DNA from: Lithobates sylvaticus
Lineage: Eukaryota; Chordata; Amphibia; Anura; Ranidae
Length of the DNA: 64,000 nt
Assembly (NCBI GenBank): GCA_028564925.1
Contig: CM053031.1
Coordinates: 93,585,273-93,649,272, forward strand
Direction of reading: 5' to 3'
Shown: in pieces, positions 1-11,089 of the stretch
Numbering within the stretch: the stretch's first letter is position 1
Layout: every line of letters starts with the position of its first letter
Program-made: the position numbers and the translations under genes
Notes under the pieces: generated by a model
What the model was told of the DNA's origin: nothing
The model's input: the letters and a program-made list of their open reading frames with translations, nothing else
Databases searched by the model: none

Positions 1-299
1 GCGCTGCATAAACTGTTGGTGCTATATAAATCGTGTATAATAATTACCAGGGAGAGGGGGATTAATTGATGTAGGAAGATTTCAATGAATGCAGGAACCA
101 GCAATACAAGGGACACATTGACATCACCACAAGGGGTTACTATTGAATTCAATGTGTGTTTTTTGTTTTTGTTTTTTTGGGGGGGTTTTTTGTTTTGTTT
201 TTTTACTAAACTTTGGCTTTTAATGTGTTTGTAAATTTCAGACATGAAATATAAAAAAAAAAAAAAAAAAGCGCATCCTTCTATACTGTGTACACTCCT

Positions 300-704
300 C
301 TCTCCAAAGCTCTGACTGATTTCTGTTATCAGCATGACTTGGTTCTAGCCGCTTTTCCTGACGCCAATAGTTAAAATGGTGACGGGAAGGGAGCAGCAGC
401 ACTCGGCCTGTGACTCGTATCCACAGCTGTCCTTTTTCTCTTTACTGTGTGAAGGGGTGTGTCTCCCTTTCCTCCAATCAGGGCTCAGAGCTGTTGGCTG
501 TGTGAAGACTTCAGATCCCCGCCCCCTGCTTTGTGCTGCTGAGCCAATCCTTTTTACATTTGTGTTTTCAGAACAATCTACAGAAGAAATGGCTGCAGAT
601 AAACAGCTACAACTTATGTAGGAGGATTTGTTTCATCTTTGTGTATCCCCTAATGCTAGTCACTTCACTGGGTAAATGTGAGAGCTTACAACCACTTTAA
701 AGAT
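300..704. mobile_element. TTAA-edged MITE, copy 1 (left end eroded)
   Basis: The right part, ending cttacaaccactttaa, is related to 18060-18131 joined to 20336-20357: both share the stretch tttgtttcat through cttcactgggta. The reading frame at 376-621 falls inside it and is not supported as a gene. Confidence 0.6.
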
Positions 705-1324
705 GCCTGCACATAGCTGCAACAACTTCAGAATCCTTGCAGATACAGCCTAAAGCCAGGCTTTCCTGGTAGGCTAAGCTTCCGCCAAAGTTTCACCTCT
801 TCCCTTTCCTATTGAAGCTTTTCCTATCAGAATGGAAAAACATTTGTCTGTATCTGCAGGGTTTCAAAAACGGTTCCCCGCTCCACACACTTTAAAAAAT
901 AAATAATTTGAGAGAAATTACTAAAACTGGACCAGACAGAATCTGGAGCAACTATGCATGGCAACCAATCAACATCTATCTTTCATTTTCAAAGCTTAAC
1001 TAAACATGCTGAAGATGGAAGCAGATTAGTTACTAGCTGCTCGGGTTTCTGTCTGCTCCAGGTTTGGTACTTTTCTCCCATTATCACTTTGCCTATTCAA
1101 AGTGAGTGCATTTATTTATAACCCTTTCCTCGGTAATGTGTGCTTACAAGATCTCATCCCTTGCAGCTGCAGGAGTCTGCCTGGGTAAATTTATATGTCG
1201 AAGTTTACCTGTGTGGTACGCAATAGTGTCTCTGAGAGGTATAGGGGATCACAAGAAGGTCGATTTCAACAATTTTTACGCAGTTAGATAGCATATGGAT
1301 GTAGCAATCTATTTCAAACAGAGA

Positions 1325-1746
1325 TATAGACCTTAAAAAAAAAAAAACCTGCAAGACAAAGGCATAATGAGCTAGTGTGCATAGCATACTAGCTCATTAT
1401 GTATTACTTACCTTACATCGAAGCCCCCGCAGCCCTTCCTCGACCCCCCCCTCCCTCCGGCCACAGACATCTCTCCCGGAGCTTACTTTCGGGTAGTGAT
1501 TGGCCAGAGCCGCGATGACGTCACTCCCGTGATTGCGCACGGGAGACGGTGGCAACGGCATATCTAACTGAAGCAAAGGCACGACGTGCCATTGCTTCAG
1601 TGCGCCGACCACTTTGGCACATGCAGACACGGTGATATCTCCTAAACAGTACAGGTTTAGGAGATATCCAGGGTAGCTACAGGTAAGCCTTTAATATAGG
1701 CTTACCTGTAGCATAAACTTATAAAAATGGGTTTACAACCACTTTA
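1325..1746. mobile_element. MITE rich in hairpins
   Basis: Three stem-loops are visible: ataatgagctagt / actagctcattat (about 1365-1401), ggatatctcc-type arms (about 1633-1667), and ctacaggtaagcct / aggcttacctgtag (about 1676-1711). The right end, gggtttacaaccactttaa, is the same terminus as other TTAA-edged MITEs here. Confidence 0.6.
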
Positions 1747-2091
1747 ATATTAATCTAATACTGTATATTTCCCCCTATATTTAAAAATCCATGTTTTCTC
1801 TAGTAAAGAGTCAATGAAACTAGGAAGAATGTGCCTTTGTTCCTGCTGTGCCATTTCACTGCAATTTGTAGACCTTTTAGATAGAGGGAAAATCAATAGA
1901 CAATATACAACAACTAAAAGTTAGATGTAGGAGAACGAAGCAGCTCTGATCTTAGCTGTAGCAAATTCTAAGAAGGATAAGTTCACACTCTGTTCTTTAA
2001 TCTAATTTCTCATCCTACATTTTGGGTCAGAGCGCGGCTGCTGTTCTCTACAGACTATGGCTAGGTGCCACATAGTGCACCTTTTGATGTA

Positions 2092-2330
2092 CAGTACCTT
2101 GCTAAAGTATTCACCCCCCTTGGCTTTTTACCTATTTTGTTATATTACAGCCTTTAGTTCAATGTTTTTTTTATTTTTTATTTTTTTTTTAATCTGAATT
2201 ATATGTGATGGATCAGAACACAATAGTCTAAGTTTAAGTAAAATTAGAAAAAATATATACATAAAACAATTTTTGCAGAAGTAAAAAAAATAATTGGTGT
2301 ATGTATTCACCCCCCAGTGCTGGTAATATT
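2092..2330. mobile_element. Tc1/mariner terminal fragment
   Basis: After a TA at 2090-2091 the sequence runs cagtaccttgctaaagtatt, then cacccccttggc and ttacagcc, a Tc1-type terminal repeat. A second copy of the attcaccccc motif, in the same orientation, lies near 2306. No transposase is recognisable. Confidence 0.55.
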
Positions 2331-2549
2331 AAATAATAACATTAGGGGTGCATTATGCCTTCTAGATGATATTCCAACATTATGGTGCTGTATTTTTTAA
2401 TTGGCTTTTAACAAAGTATATACTATAAAAACATTATTTTAAAAACATACAGTCTAAGTAACTTAAAAATTCTCTTAATGCTTTTGTGTGTTTTTTTTAA
2501 TTTTTACAAATTGCCATTTGACCAGAGTTTAGCTTTAAATACTCTTTAA

Positions 2550-3559
2550 CCGATTCACGACCGCCTCACGCAGATATACTGCGGCAGAATGGCACGGGCA
2601 GGCAAAATCACGTACGGGTACGTGGCCCTTTAATTGCCTGCCCGTGGGTCGTGCGCGGGCCGCCAGCGGCACGCTCGCGACCCGGTCGGGAGCTCCGTGA
2701 CCCCGGCCGCGGGACCAGCGGACCCGATCGCCGATGGTGTCCTGCGATCGGGTCACAGAGCTGAAGAACGGGGAGAGGTCTGTGTAAACAAACCTCTCCC
2801 CGCACTTCCTACTCTGCCTGTAATCGGCTGTTCCCGGTCATCGGGAAAGCCGATCAATGACGTCAGACGTCAGCCCTGCCCCCTAATGTAAAAAAACACA
2901 CACACGTCACAGCCCATAACCCCTCCCCTCCCTCTAGTGGTTAACTCTTTCACTGCATGTGTCATTTATACAGGAATCAATGCATTTAAATAGCATTGAT
3001 TGCTGTATAAATGACAATGGTCCCAAAAATGTGTCAAAAATGTCCGATGTGTCCGCCATAATGTTGCAGTCACAATAAAAATCGCTGATCGCCGCCATTA
3101 CTGGTAAAAAAAAAAAAATATTAATAAAAATGCTATAAAACTATCCCCTATTTTGTAAACGCTATAACTTTTGCGCAAACCAATCAATCGCTAATTGCGA
3201 TTTTTTTTTTTTTTTTTTTTTTTTACCAAAAATATGTAGAAGAATACGTATCGGCCTAAACTGAGGAAAAAAAATGTTTTTTTATATATTTTTTGGGGAT
3301 ATTTATTATAGCAAATGCAAAAAATATTGCATTGTTTTCAAAATTGTTGCTCTATTTTTGTTTATAGCGCAAAAAATAAAAACCGCAGGGGCGATCAAAT
3401 ACCACCAAAAGAAAGCTCTATTTGTGGGAAAAAAAAGACGCCAATTTTGTTTGGGAGCCACATCGCACGACCGCGCAATTGTCAGTTAAAACGACGCAGT
3501 GCTGAATCGCAAAAAGGGGCCTGGTCCTTTGGCTGCCAATTGGTCCGGGACTGAAGTGG
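2550..3559. mobile_element. TTAA-flanked MITE A (~1 kb)
   Basis: TTAA at 2546-2549 and 3560-3563 flanks an element starting CCgattcacg and ending gaagtGG. The CC...GG ends and TTAA target fit piggyBac-like elements; Kolobok-like is the alternative. The 3' half holds the family signature: aaaaataaaaaccgcagggg, gatcaaataccaccaaaaga, aagctctatttgtgg and cgaccgcgcaattgtca. It has no coding capacity; the frames inside are chance. Confidence 0.8.
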
Positions 3560-3629
3560 TTAAGGGACAGGTTTTGGCCTTGTCCATCTTGTTCCAAAAA
3601 CATCTGACTTCATATACCCTTAATTGTTA

Positions 3630-4640
3630 AAAAATCCATGTCAAAAGATTTTAAGGCGCATACCCAAAATGATAGCTTGTTATAAGTTTAAAAAACATGC
3701 TTTTTTATTCACTGCAAAAATATTTATTAAATCAAAAGACAAAGTATCCATAAATTGTACAATGTTGCATGCTATGCAGCACTATACATTCATCAAGTCT
3801 CTGTGTACCAACTCCAATATCTCACTCAGACTTCATTCATGCAGCATAGCAATCATATACATAGCTCATATACTGGGAATGGTTAAGTTCAAAGCATTTC
3901 ACAGTTAAGCTTCTTCAGGAACTCTGAGGTATTATATAAACATCTCACACCATGCACATGGAAGAAAATGTGATTCACAGGCCTAAAAAAATCACCCAAC
4001 ACTGGGAAGGGGTCCCAGGAATGTAAAAGAGGAACAAGGACACCCCTGGATGAGAGAGGCAAGGGAAAGGGGAAAAAGCCCCTGTCTACTCTAACAAAAA
4101 GGGGAGCAATTGATATCTGGAGCAATAAAAGTCAAAGGTCCAAAAGCTCTGACCACAATCTTTCAAACATCTGCAGTTAGAAGAAAATTTCCAAACTCTC
4201 CTTTTCCAGTTCCAAAATGTCTCCAAGTATGCAGACATTTATCTTTTTTAAATGTAATCTAAAAAAAAAAAAAAATAGATTCATTTGTGGAAATTGTCTG
4301 TCGCTGCTCATATGTCATCATGAACTATCCACAGCTAGCAAAATTGTTGATGTTGATGTTTTTCAGAATCCGCTTACATTAGATTCCAAAGCATATGACA
4401 TGTTCTAGTTATTTATCAGAATTATACACATGGTGTTGCACATTAATAATCATCACACATTTCACCCTGGACTTGTTCCAACACTTTTTCCAAACTAAAA
4501 TGGAATGCACAGTACGCAAAATAAGTGTGCTGTGCAATTCAGTGTTTTATCTGTCTGAACTTTATTTGTGTGGGTTTTCCAGTGACCCCTTACCAGATGG
4601 CTCTTCATCTAAAACATTACATACTTCATTTATTGAGTAG
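3630..4640 (-). mobile_element. Possible Penelope-like pseudo-LTR relic
   Basis: An AT-rich block with a decayed hammerhead-like string on the minus strand (about 3891-3920: CTGAAGA, AGC, GAAATGC) sits in the layout seen in better copies elsewhere in the window. The boundaries are guesses and no coding part is recognised. Confidence 0.3.
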
Positions 4641-6519
4641 TTAGAAAAAATTGATGCTTAAAAATTTACCGCTGTTACTCAGATTCTACAGCTGCTGCCA
4701 GTGGCTGAGTTATTATGAAGTGTATGTCCCATAAATTATATGCTTTGTCACAAATGTTCAAAATGCAGCAGCAAACTGTTTAGACTATTGGCATGAAGCT
4801 GCTAGATTTAAGTAGCTGTCATTCCTAACATGTCCATCTTGGTTCTTTTAGACAATTATTAAAGTGGCAGTCCATGCAAAATCTAAAATCCCTGCATCTA
4901 TAGACACCAGGGATCTAACACTAACCTCTCTATCCCTGTAAATAAAAGATGAGTATACATACGTTTTTGGAAGCTGATCTTACCCGCTCCCACCCGATCC
5001 CCAGCAGCGGAAGCTCTGCAGAAGACACAGAGGACAAAAGCTGTGAAATGAATGGGAAGTGATGTCACCCAAAGTGTTACTGTGGGGCTTCCGTTGTCCT
5101 CCATCTCCTCTGCACCCGCCTACACAGAGAAGCCGTTGCTGACAGCTCAGCGTGGGATCCGGTCGGAGCAGGTCAGATCAGCCACCAAAAAGGTATGTAT
5201 ACTGTTTTTTGTTTTTGTTTTTTACAGAAATAGAGGGGTTAGTGTCAATGGCGACCCTAGGGGGGGGGGGGCAAAGGGGGCCCTGGCCCCCCCAACATTA
5301 TGCTGTGCCCCACCATGTGCCCCCCCCCCCCACAAAAAGGCAATGTCTTTTTGTTTGCATTAGTAGCAGATGCGCCACATCCTATCAGGCCACTTCTGGA
5401 GTAACACAGTCTCTATTGAGAGGGAGAGTATCCCCAGTCAGCTCCTGCGGGTGATTCCTCCCCCCTCCCTCTGCTCGCTGACACTGCATAATGCGAGCGC
5501 TCACACAACCACAGCCGCTCGATCTGCTCCTTCCCCTGCATCCTCATTGGCAGGGAGAAGAGCGAGTTGCAGGAAGGACTCCACCAGGACTCTCAGTTAC
5601 TGAAAAAACAGACTGATTTCTCCCGTCCTTAGGACAGGAGAACCAGCCTGTAAATTCCAAGAGTGGTGACTGCAAGCTGATCTGAGTGTCAATCTATGAC
5701 ACTCTTTCACAGCCCAGCGAGTCCAGCCACCCCCTCACTCTCCTCATATACGTTAGAGCAGAGATGAATGCAGCTCCTCCTCCTCCCCCGCCCCTGTTTC
5801 TCCTGAGTCTTCCAGTCCCGCCCACACTATCCCCTGCGTGCAGCTGTATCTAAAGAGAGGGGATGTGTGGGCGGGTAATATGAAAATCGGCAGCATTCCT
5901 GGCTGTGTGTCAATGATGCCTGAGCTTCTAGCCTGGACCCGTGGGTAAGTGTGTGCACTGCAGTAACCTGTAATCACTGAACTGCATTATCTCCATCCCT
6001 TCTCTCCCCCATCTGTCCCTCCCCCTCGCCTGTTCTTTCAAGACCTTCACAATTTACTTTCACTTTCAGTTAGGCAGGTAATAGACAGTGCAAATTTCTT
6101 TCCTGCATCCACAGATTGCAGGAAAGATACTTGCATGATTCCCCCATCAACACAGACAGTGGTACAGGGGAATATCCTTCCTGCCCAGCAATTGTATTCT
6201 CCCAACAAACAGTGATTATCATAACTAGTGGCTATAGCAACCACTAGTGATAATCATAAGAGTATCTGGCAGGCTGGTTGTTCCCAATTTGATCGATCAA
6301 CTTGGTACATTCAGCGTGCTCATTAATAGTTAAAATCTCAGCCGGTTCCTACTGAACCAGCTGAGATTTAAACTGCCTATGGCTGGTCTTAGCACTTAGG
6401 CAGCCCATACATTGATCACTTTTTTTCATTTAACTAGTAGGTTGAATGAAAAAAAAGAAATTATCCAATTCTCCCATCTACACATTATAGGTGTTTGGGG
6501 GAATCCTCCCAGTGTGGAC

Positions 6520-7432
6520 CAGTGGTGGAACTACCAGGGTTGCTGTCCTGTCCCGGCTATTCACAGCGCTGGTCTCTGTCTCCATGGCAGCGGTGGCACA
6601 TTAGAACCCAGTGCTGGTTACTTTATGGGGCTGATGTACAGGAGGGCCAGCACAATTTGTTGTTAGAGATTAGCTGGGCATGTTCAAAATTCCACATGCC
6701 CGAGCCTGCCAGGAAGCCCACACTGCACAGCGCTAATCACAGGCAGTGAGACATTTCCCGGTCCGCAGCTGCACAGATCAGGAATGTCTCACTGCCTGTG
6801 ATGAGCTGTGTGCAGTGTCTGCTTCCTGGCGGGATTGGGCATGTGGGATTTCAAACACACCCAAGCCCATCTCTAATGATTGTAGAGTAGACAGTTGACC
6901 TCCCTGCAGGTTGCTTAGCAGCAGTGCAGCCTTCTCTGACATGCTGATCGTGATGCAATCCAGGTGATGCTCCTAGTCAAATCCTAGTGTTAAATATCAT
7001 AGTGATTTTATTGATCGAAGCCCACACCTTAAAGGCATAGAACCCACATGGCTGCTGAACAAACGGTTGATGTGGTTGTACTATTGATGCTAATAAATAC
7101 TGTGTTTATTAGATCTGACTGGGAGCATCACCTGGATCACATCCCGATCAGCATGTCAACAGAGGAGGTTATACAGCATTACTGCTGCTAGGTGACCAGC
7201 TGGGGGCTCGGCTCTCTACAACAAATAGTGCCAGCCTTCCCCTGCATGCACCCATAATCTCACCAGCACTAGGTCCTAATAGACTGCTGCCACTGCCAAG
7301 GAGACGGATGCCAGACCAGCGCTGTCAATAGCAGGGGCAGGACAGCAAGAGGAGGCTGGGGAACACCACAGTGGCAGAACACCAAGGCCCGGTGGCAAGA
7401 CAACCTTTGCAACCCTGATAGTTCTCCCACTG
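6520..7432. mobile_element. Second hAT nested inside the first
   Basis: Terminal inverted repeats are cagtggtggaactaccaggg at 6520 and its near-complement ending at 7432 (gcaaccctgatagttctccc then actg). The flanking 8-mers gtgtggac and ctttggac match at 6 of 8. Its two halves are themselves partly complementary (a block around ccagcgctg on both sides), so it can fold back. Confidence 0.75.
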
Positions 7433-7570
7433 CTTTGGACCCTTATATTTTCTTGGTATGCTGGTGTAGTATCTCTTCTGCCACCCTGGGGGGCCCCAAT
7501 ACAGTAGGAAGGGAGCTCACTGCAGAACATGTAAAAGGACCTGTTGTGGGATCATAGTAAAGGGCCCCAG

Positions 7571-7575
7571 GATAT

Positions 7576-7625
<50 letters not shown>
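7571..7625. repeat. (TA)n microsatellite
   Basis: An uninterrupted ta run of about 50 bases. Confidence 0.95.
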
Positions 7626-7628
<3 letters not shown>

Positions 7629-8385
7629 CATTTTATAGTTGCCCCCCCCCCTACTTTTGTCCCTGTCCCCCAATGTGCCCCCCCTGAATATGAAAGCTGG
7701 AGACTCCACTGGTTAGTGTTAGATCCCTGGAGTTTATAGATGCAGGGATTTTAGATTTTGCCTGGACTTCCACTATAATGTTCCAGTCTCTTCCTGTAGA
7801 TATTGTATGGTTTATCTAGTTAGTTTTTTTTTACCCAGATGGTAAAGGTGCATTTACAAACCGCTACAGATGAAATTTGCACACTGGTTGCCATTTCTTA
7901 ATTTTGTTTTTTAAATTGCAAGTTGTCATGGCTATCTTGTTCTTTCTCTGCCTTTTTATTACTTTTGAGTTGCTGACTTTGAAATATACAGCATTACAGT
8001 AGAATAAAAGCCTAACTATAACTATTCATAAAAATGTTCCCTCCTACCTATCCTGGCTAACCTGTATAACAAATATCTGTGTACTCTACCTATTTTTAAT
8101 CCACTCCAGTCCGGTCATGTGATTGAGCAGCTGCTGCAGGGAAGAGGAGGGCACAAAACAACTGCTGGGCCATGGGAGCCTGTTGGTGATGTCACAGCTC
8201 CAGGAATTCACAGCCTTTATCCAGTGCCACCTTACACAAAGCTGCAGGATCACGTTACTGGAGTGGAGTTAAAATAGGTATTTCATGACTCATCCCCCCC
8301 CCCCCCCCCTCCCTTCCTGGCAAACTATCATGAGAGCGAAAGATGTGCATGATGTCATAAGCCTAGGCTTTTTACCAGACAAGAA

Positions 8386-9712
8386 ACAGGAAGTGGGCTG
8401 TCCTTCATTCAGACTCCTCTCTGATGAAAGACGTTCCCTCCGACCCCTCTCCTCATACCTTGACATATTGGCTACAGAGGCAACAAGTGATATCCTACAT
8501 TCGTACCTTTCCAACCTTGCCAGATATACTTACTGATTTAACGGACTTGGAGAACATGCTGCTTCAGGCCGACCCCCCCACATATGTGGTCTCTAAACTC
8601 TACTCTCTCATACATATGGTTTCTAATCCCGACCTCCCCCCATACACACAGGCCTGGAAGGTAGACTTGGGCCACTCCATTTCACCTGTTGACTGGCTAA
8701 AGTGCTTCATTCAGACTCTAATATCAAAATATCCTTAGCCTTCAAAGCTCAAGAAAAAGGGTTCAAGTTGTTGACCCGTTGATACAGATTCACCTTGACT
8801 TTACACTAGATAAACTCTGCACTCCCGGATACCTTCTGGCGTTGCTTCTCAGCCAAAGGAACTTTACTCCACATTTAGTGGGAATGCCCACCTGTGCGAA
8901 GGTTCTGGCAAAAGATCCTCGACCTGTACTGCAGACTCATGGCGACCTCGCTTGCACCCTCTCCTGAGGTAGTTCTGCTATCTATGCTCCTAGGACCGCT
9001 CAAATCGGTCAAAAGACATTCTGCGTCACTTTCTGGCAGCAGCTAGAATGGTTCTGCCCAGACACTGGTAGTTGGACATGCCTTCCCTGGGGGAATGGGC
9101 AATTGAAGTGGACCGAATCAATAGCTTGGAACAATTACAATGTTGTCACAGGAATTTGGTAAAGAAGAGTAATTCTCCAAGACCTGGACCTCATGGTCTG
9201 TTTCGATACTCCGGAATTTATTCCCTGGGCAGCAGAGGACTCTACCATCACATCTCTCTTACCTAAGTGGAATGTCTCCTTCTCAATACCTACTTACCTT
9301 ACTGCCTTAACCCCTCTATTTTCACCATCATTCCCCCTCTTCTTAATATGATGCAATGATACATGAACACCCAAACCATAATCTCTAGTCTCGACAGATG
9401 GGAACTCTGTGACACACATAGAGTTCCCCCCTACGAGAAATTGCATTTAGCACAATAACAGCCCTAGCATATTTGTAATGTGCGGGCATAGCTCGTTGAG
9501 TGGATAGTGGTGCTCACTGACCCTCAATATGTCATGATAGATGCTATGGCTACACAGGCTTGTATACTAAATTAATTCTGTTGAAGCTAACAAATTCTCT
9601 ATACAATGTGATGTTATGGTACCAATATTGAAATGTCTGCTTCTATCTATGTCTTAATGAACGTTATACTTGTGTAATGTAAACTTCTCCTTTCTTAATA
9701 AAAAAGACTGAA
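8386..9712 (+). mobile_element. L1/Tx1-like LINE 3' end
   Basis: Frames at about 8386-9100 resemble the C-terminal third of the 47-50 kb ORF2: LRHFLAAAR-type and WRYRF-type blocks, HIWWECPPVRRFWQKILDLY, and a run-up of YTQAWKVDLGHSISP beside KWARDLGTDISP of the other copy. The frame is interrupted several times, so this is an old copy. A 3' UTR runs to about 9712 with an AATAAA at about 9698. The 5' end is truncated and no target duplication was seen. Confidence 0.75.
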
Positions 9713-10758
9713 CTAAAACAACAAGGGCACAAGATTTAATAGAAAGATGAAAAAATTGCTAAAAGTGGTTTAGACATTAATGGCTGTGTGAGATGGAGGA
9801 AAGAGCTCATCAGCAATCTGCTTCTCCTTTTGCTGTACAAAGGTTGGGTGTGGGGAGAAGATGACCTGTAGGTGAAAAAAAAGCTGAAGCAGAGAAAGGT
9901 CAGGTCTTCTTCAAGACTGGGCTATGAAAATCTCAGGACTGGGTGAACAAAAATAAAAATCCATTGGCAGGTAAAACATTTTTTTTTATTCCATTACTGT
10001 AGGCAGGACGTTTGAAATATTTGCCAGTCACTGATTCATAGCCCATGAAATTACTTGGTTGGTGTTTAGCAAAAATATGTGAATTGTTTTGCATCTTGTC
10101 TTGCTTTTGTGGTCATCTTGGCACTTGGCATTTACTTTACCATTTTGTCTGTGAGCTCCATATTTGCTCCATCTGTATCTGTTTTGAAATGGTATTCCAT
10201 AGCTCTACGCGATGTGCCATTTTAGAGCCAAGTGTTCTCCACCAATAGCAAGCTTGTTTCTGCTCTGGATGAAACGACTCTCTATTTTTTTCAGTTCCCT
10301 TATATTTCTTTGCAATAAATTGTAGCATATGCTCTGCCAGCTTGTACTTTGAGCAGCCAACACGTCTGCCAGCACAGAAAGGAGGTAGAATATAAGTTTA
10401 TTAAGCCATGTCAAAATCCATTTGTGCTCATATTAAAATTATGTATTTATATGTCTCCAGAACTCAGTGTCACACTCTAAATAGGTTAAAATCTACAGTG
10501 AAGCACAGCTACTCTCTTTAAATTAGCCATGATTATACCTCTATTTGATTAACTTTGCTATCATTCCATAACTAACCCTTTGTTTTCCATAGATTAAATG
10601 TCGTACCATGCCAGGCCTTGTAAAAATGTTTGTTTATTTGGCTAAAAAATTAATTCGAACCCCCAAACGGTGGGACGGAGTTCCTGGAGAGGCAGTCCTG
10701 CAGCTTGTAAAATGGCTTGTACATAAAAGCCAATTGTCTCCCGTAATAAAAAAAAAAA

Positions 10759-10842
10759 AAAATGTGTATATATATATATAGATATATAGATAGATAGATA
10801 TATATATAGATAGAGATAGATAGATAGAGATAGAGATAGATG
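10759..10842. repeat. (TATA)/(TAGA)n microsatellite
   Basis: A compound tata/gata/taga repeat that follows a poly(A) run. Confidence 0.9.
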
Positions 10843-11089
10843 ATGCCTGTAGCTGCAGTTGTCATCCCAGTATACAACTTAAAAGCCACAACATAAATAT
10901 ATGTATTGCAGTTCTTCAAGTGGTTATAACGGCTGCCTCCTAACACTTATGCTAACTAAGCTGTAAAAAAGAAAGATGTAGCTTAGCTATTTTCATGCTG
11001 GTCCAGTCACACGATCTCCCGTGTCTCCCAACACCAGCTGCAGGGGAGAGTAGGAAGGGTTCAGCAATCTCAGTATACCACAATAATCT

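Larger units (their letters stand above)
5246..7711. mobile_element. hAT element inside the 4.9-7.8 kb MITE
   Basis: An 8-bp duplication, gttagtgt, lies at 5238-5245 and 7712-7719. The ends are caatggcgacccta and, inverted, cagtggagtctcca. An 8-bp target and CA-TGG-type ends define hAT. The inner flanks are G/C runs. No transposase frame is recognisable, so it is non-autonomous or decayed. It contains another hAT, a (TA)n tract and several small hairpins (for example 6328-6373). Confidence 0.8.
4862..7775. mobile_element. MITE hosting nested hAT insertions
   Basis: Inverted ends start at ttaaagtggcagtcc (4862) and finish at ggacttccactataatg (7775). They continue inward as about 70-base arms (aaaatctaaaatccctgcatc, then gatccctg and the ttagtgt block). 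The interior from 5246 to 7711 is a later hAT insertion. Confidence 0.75.
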
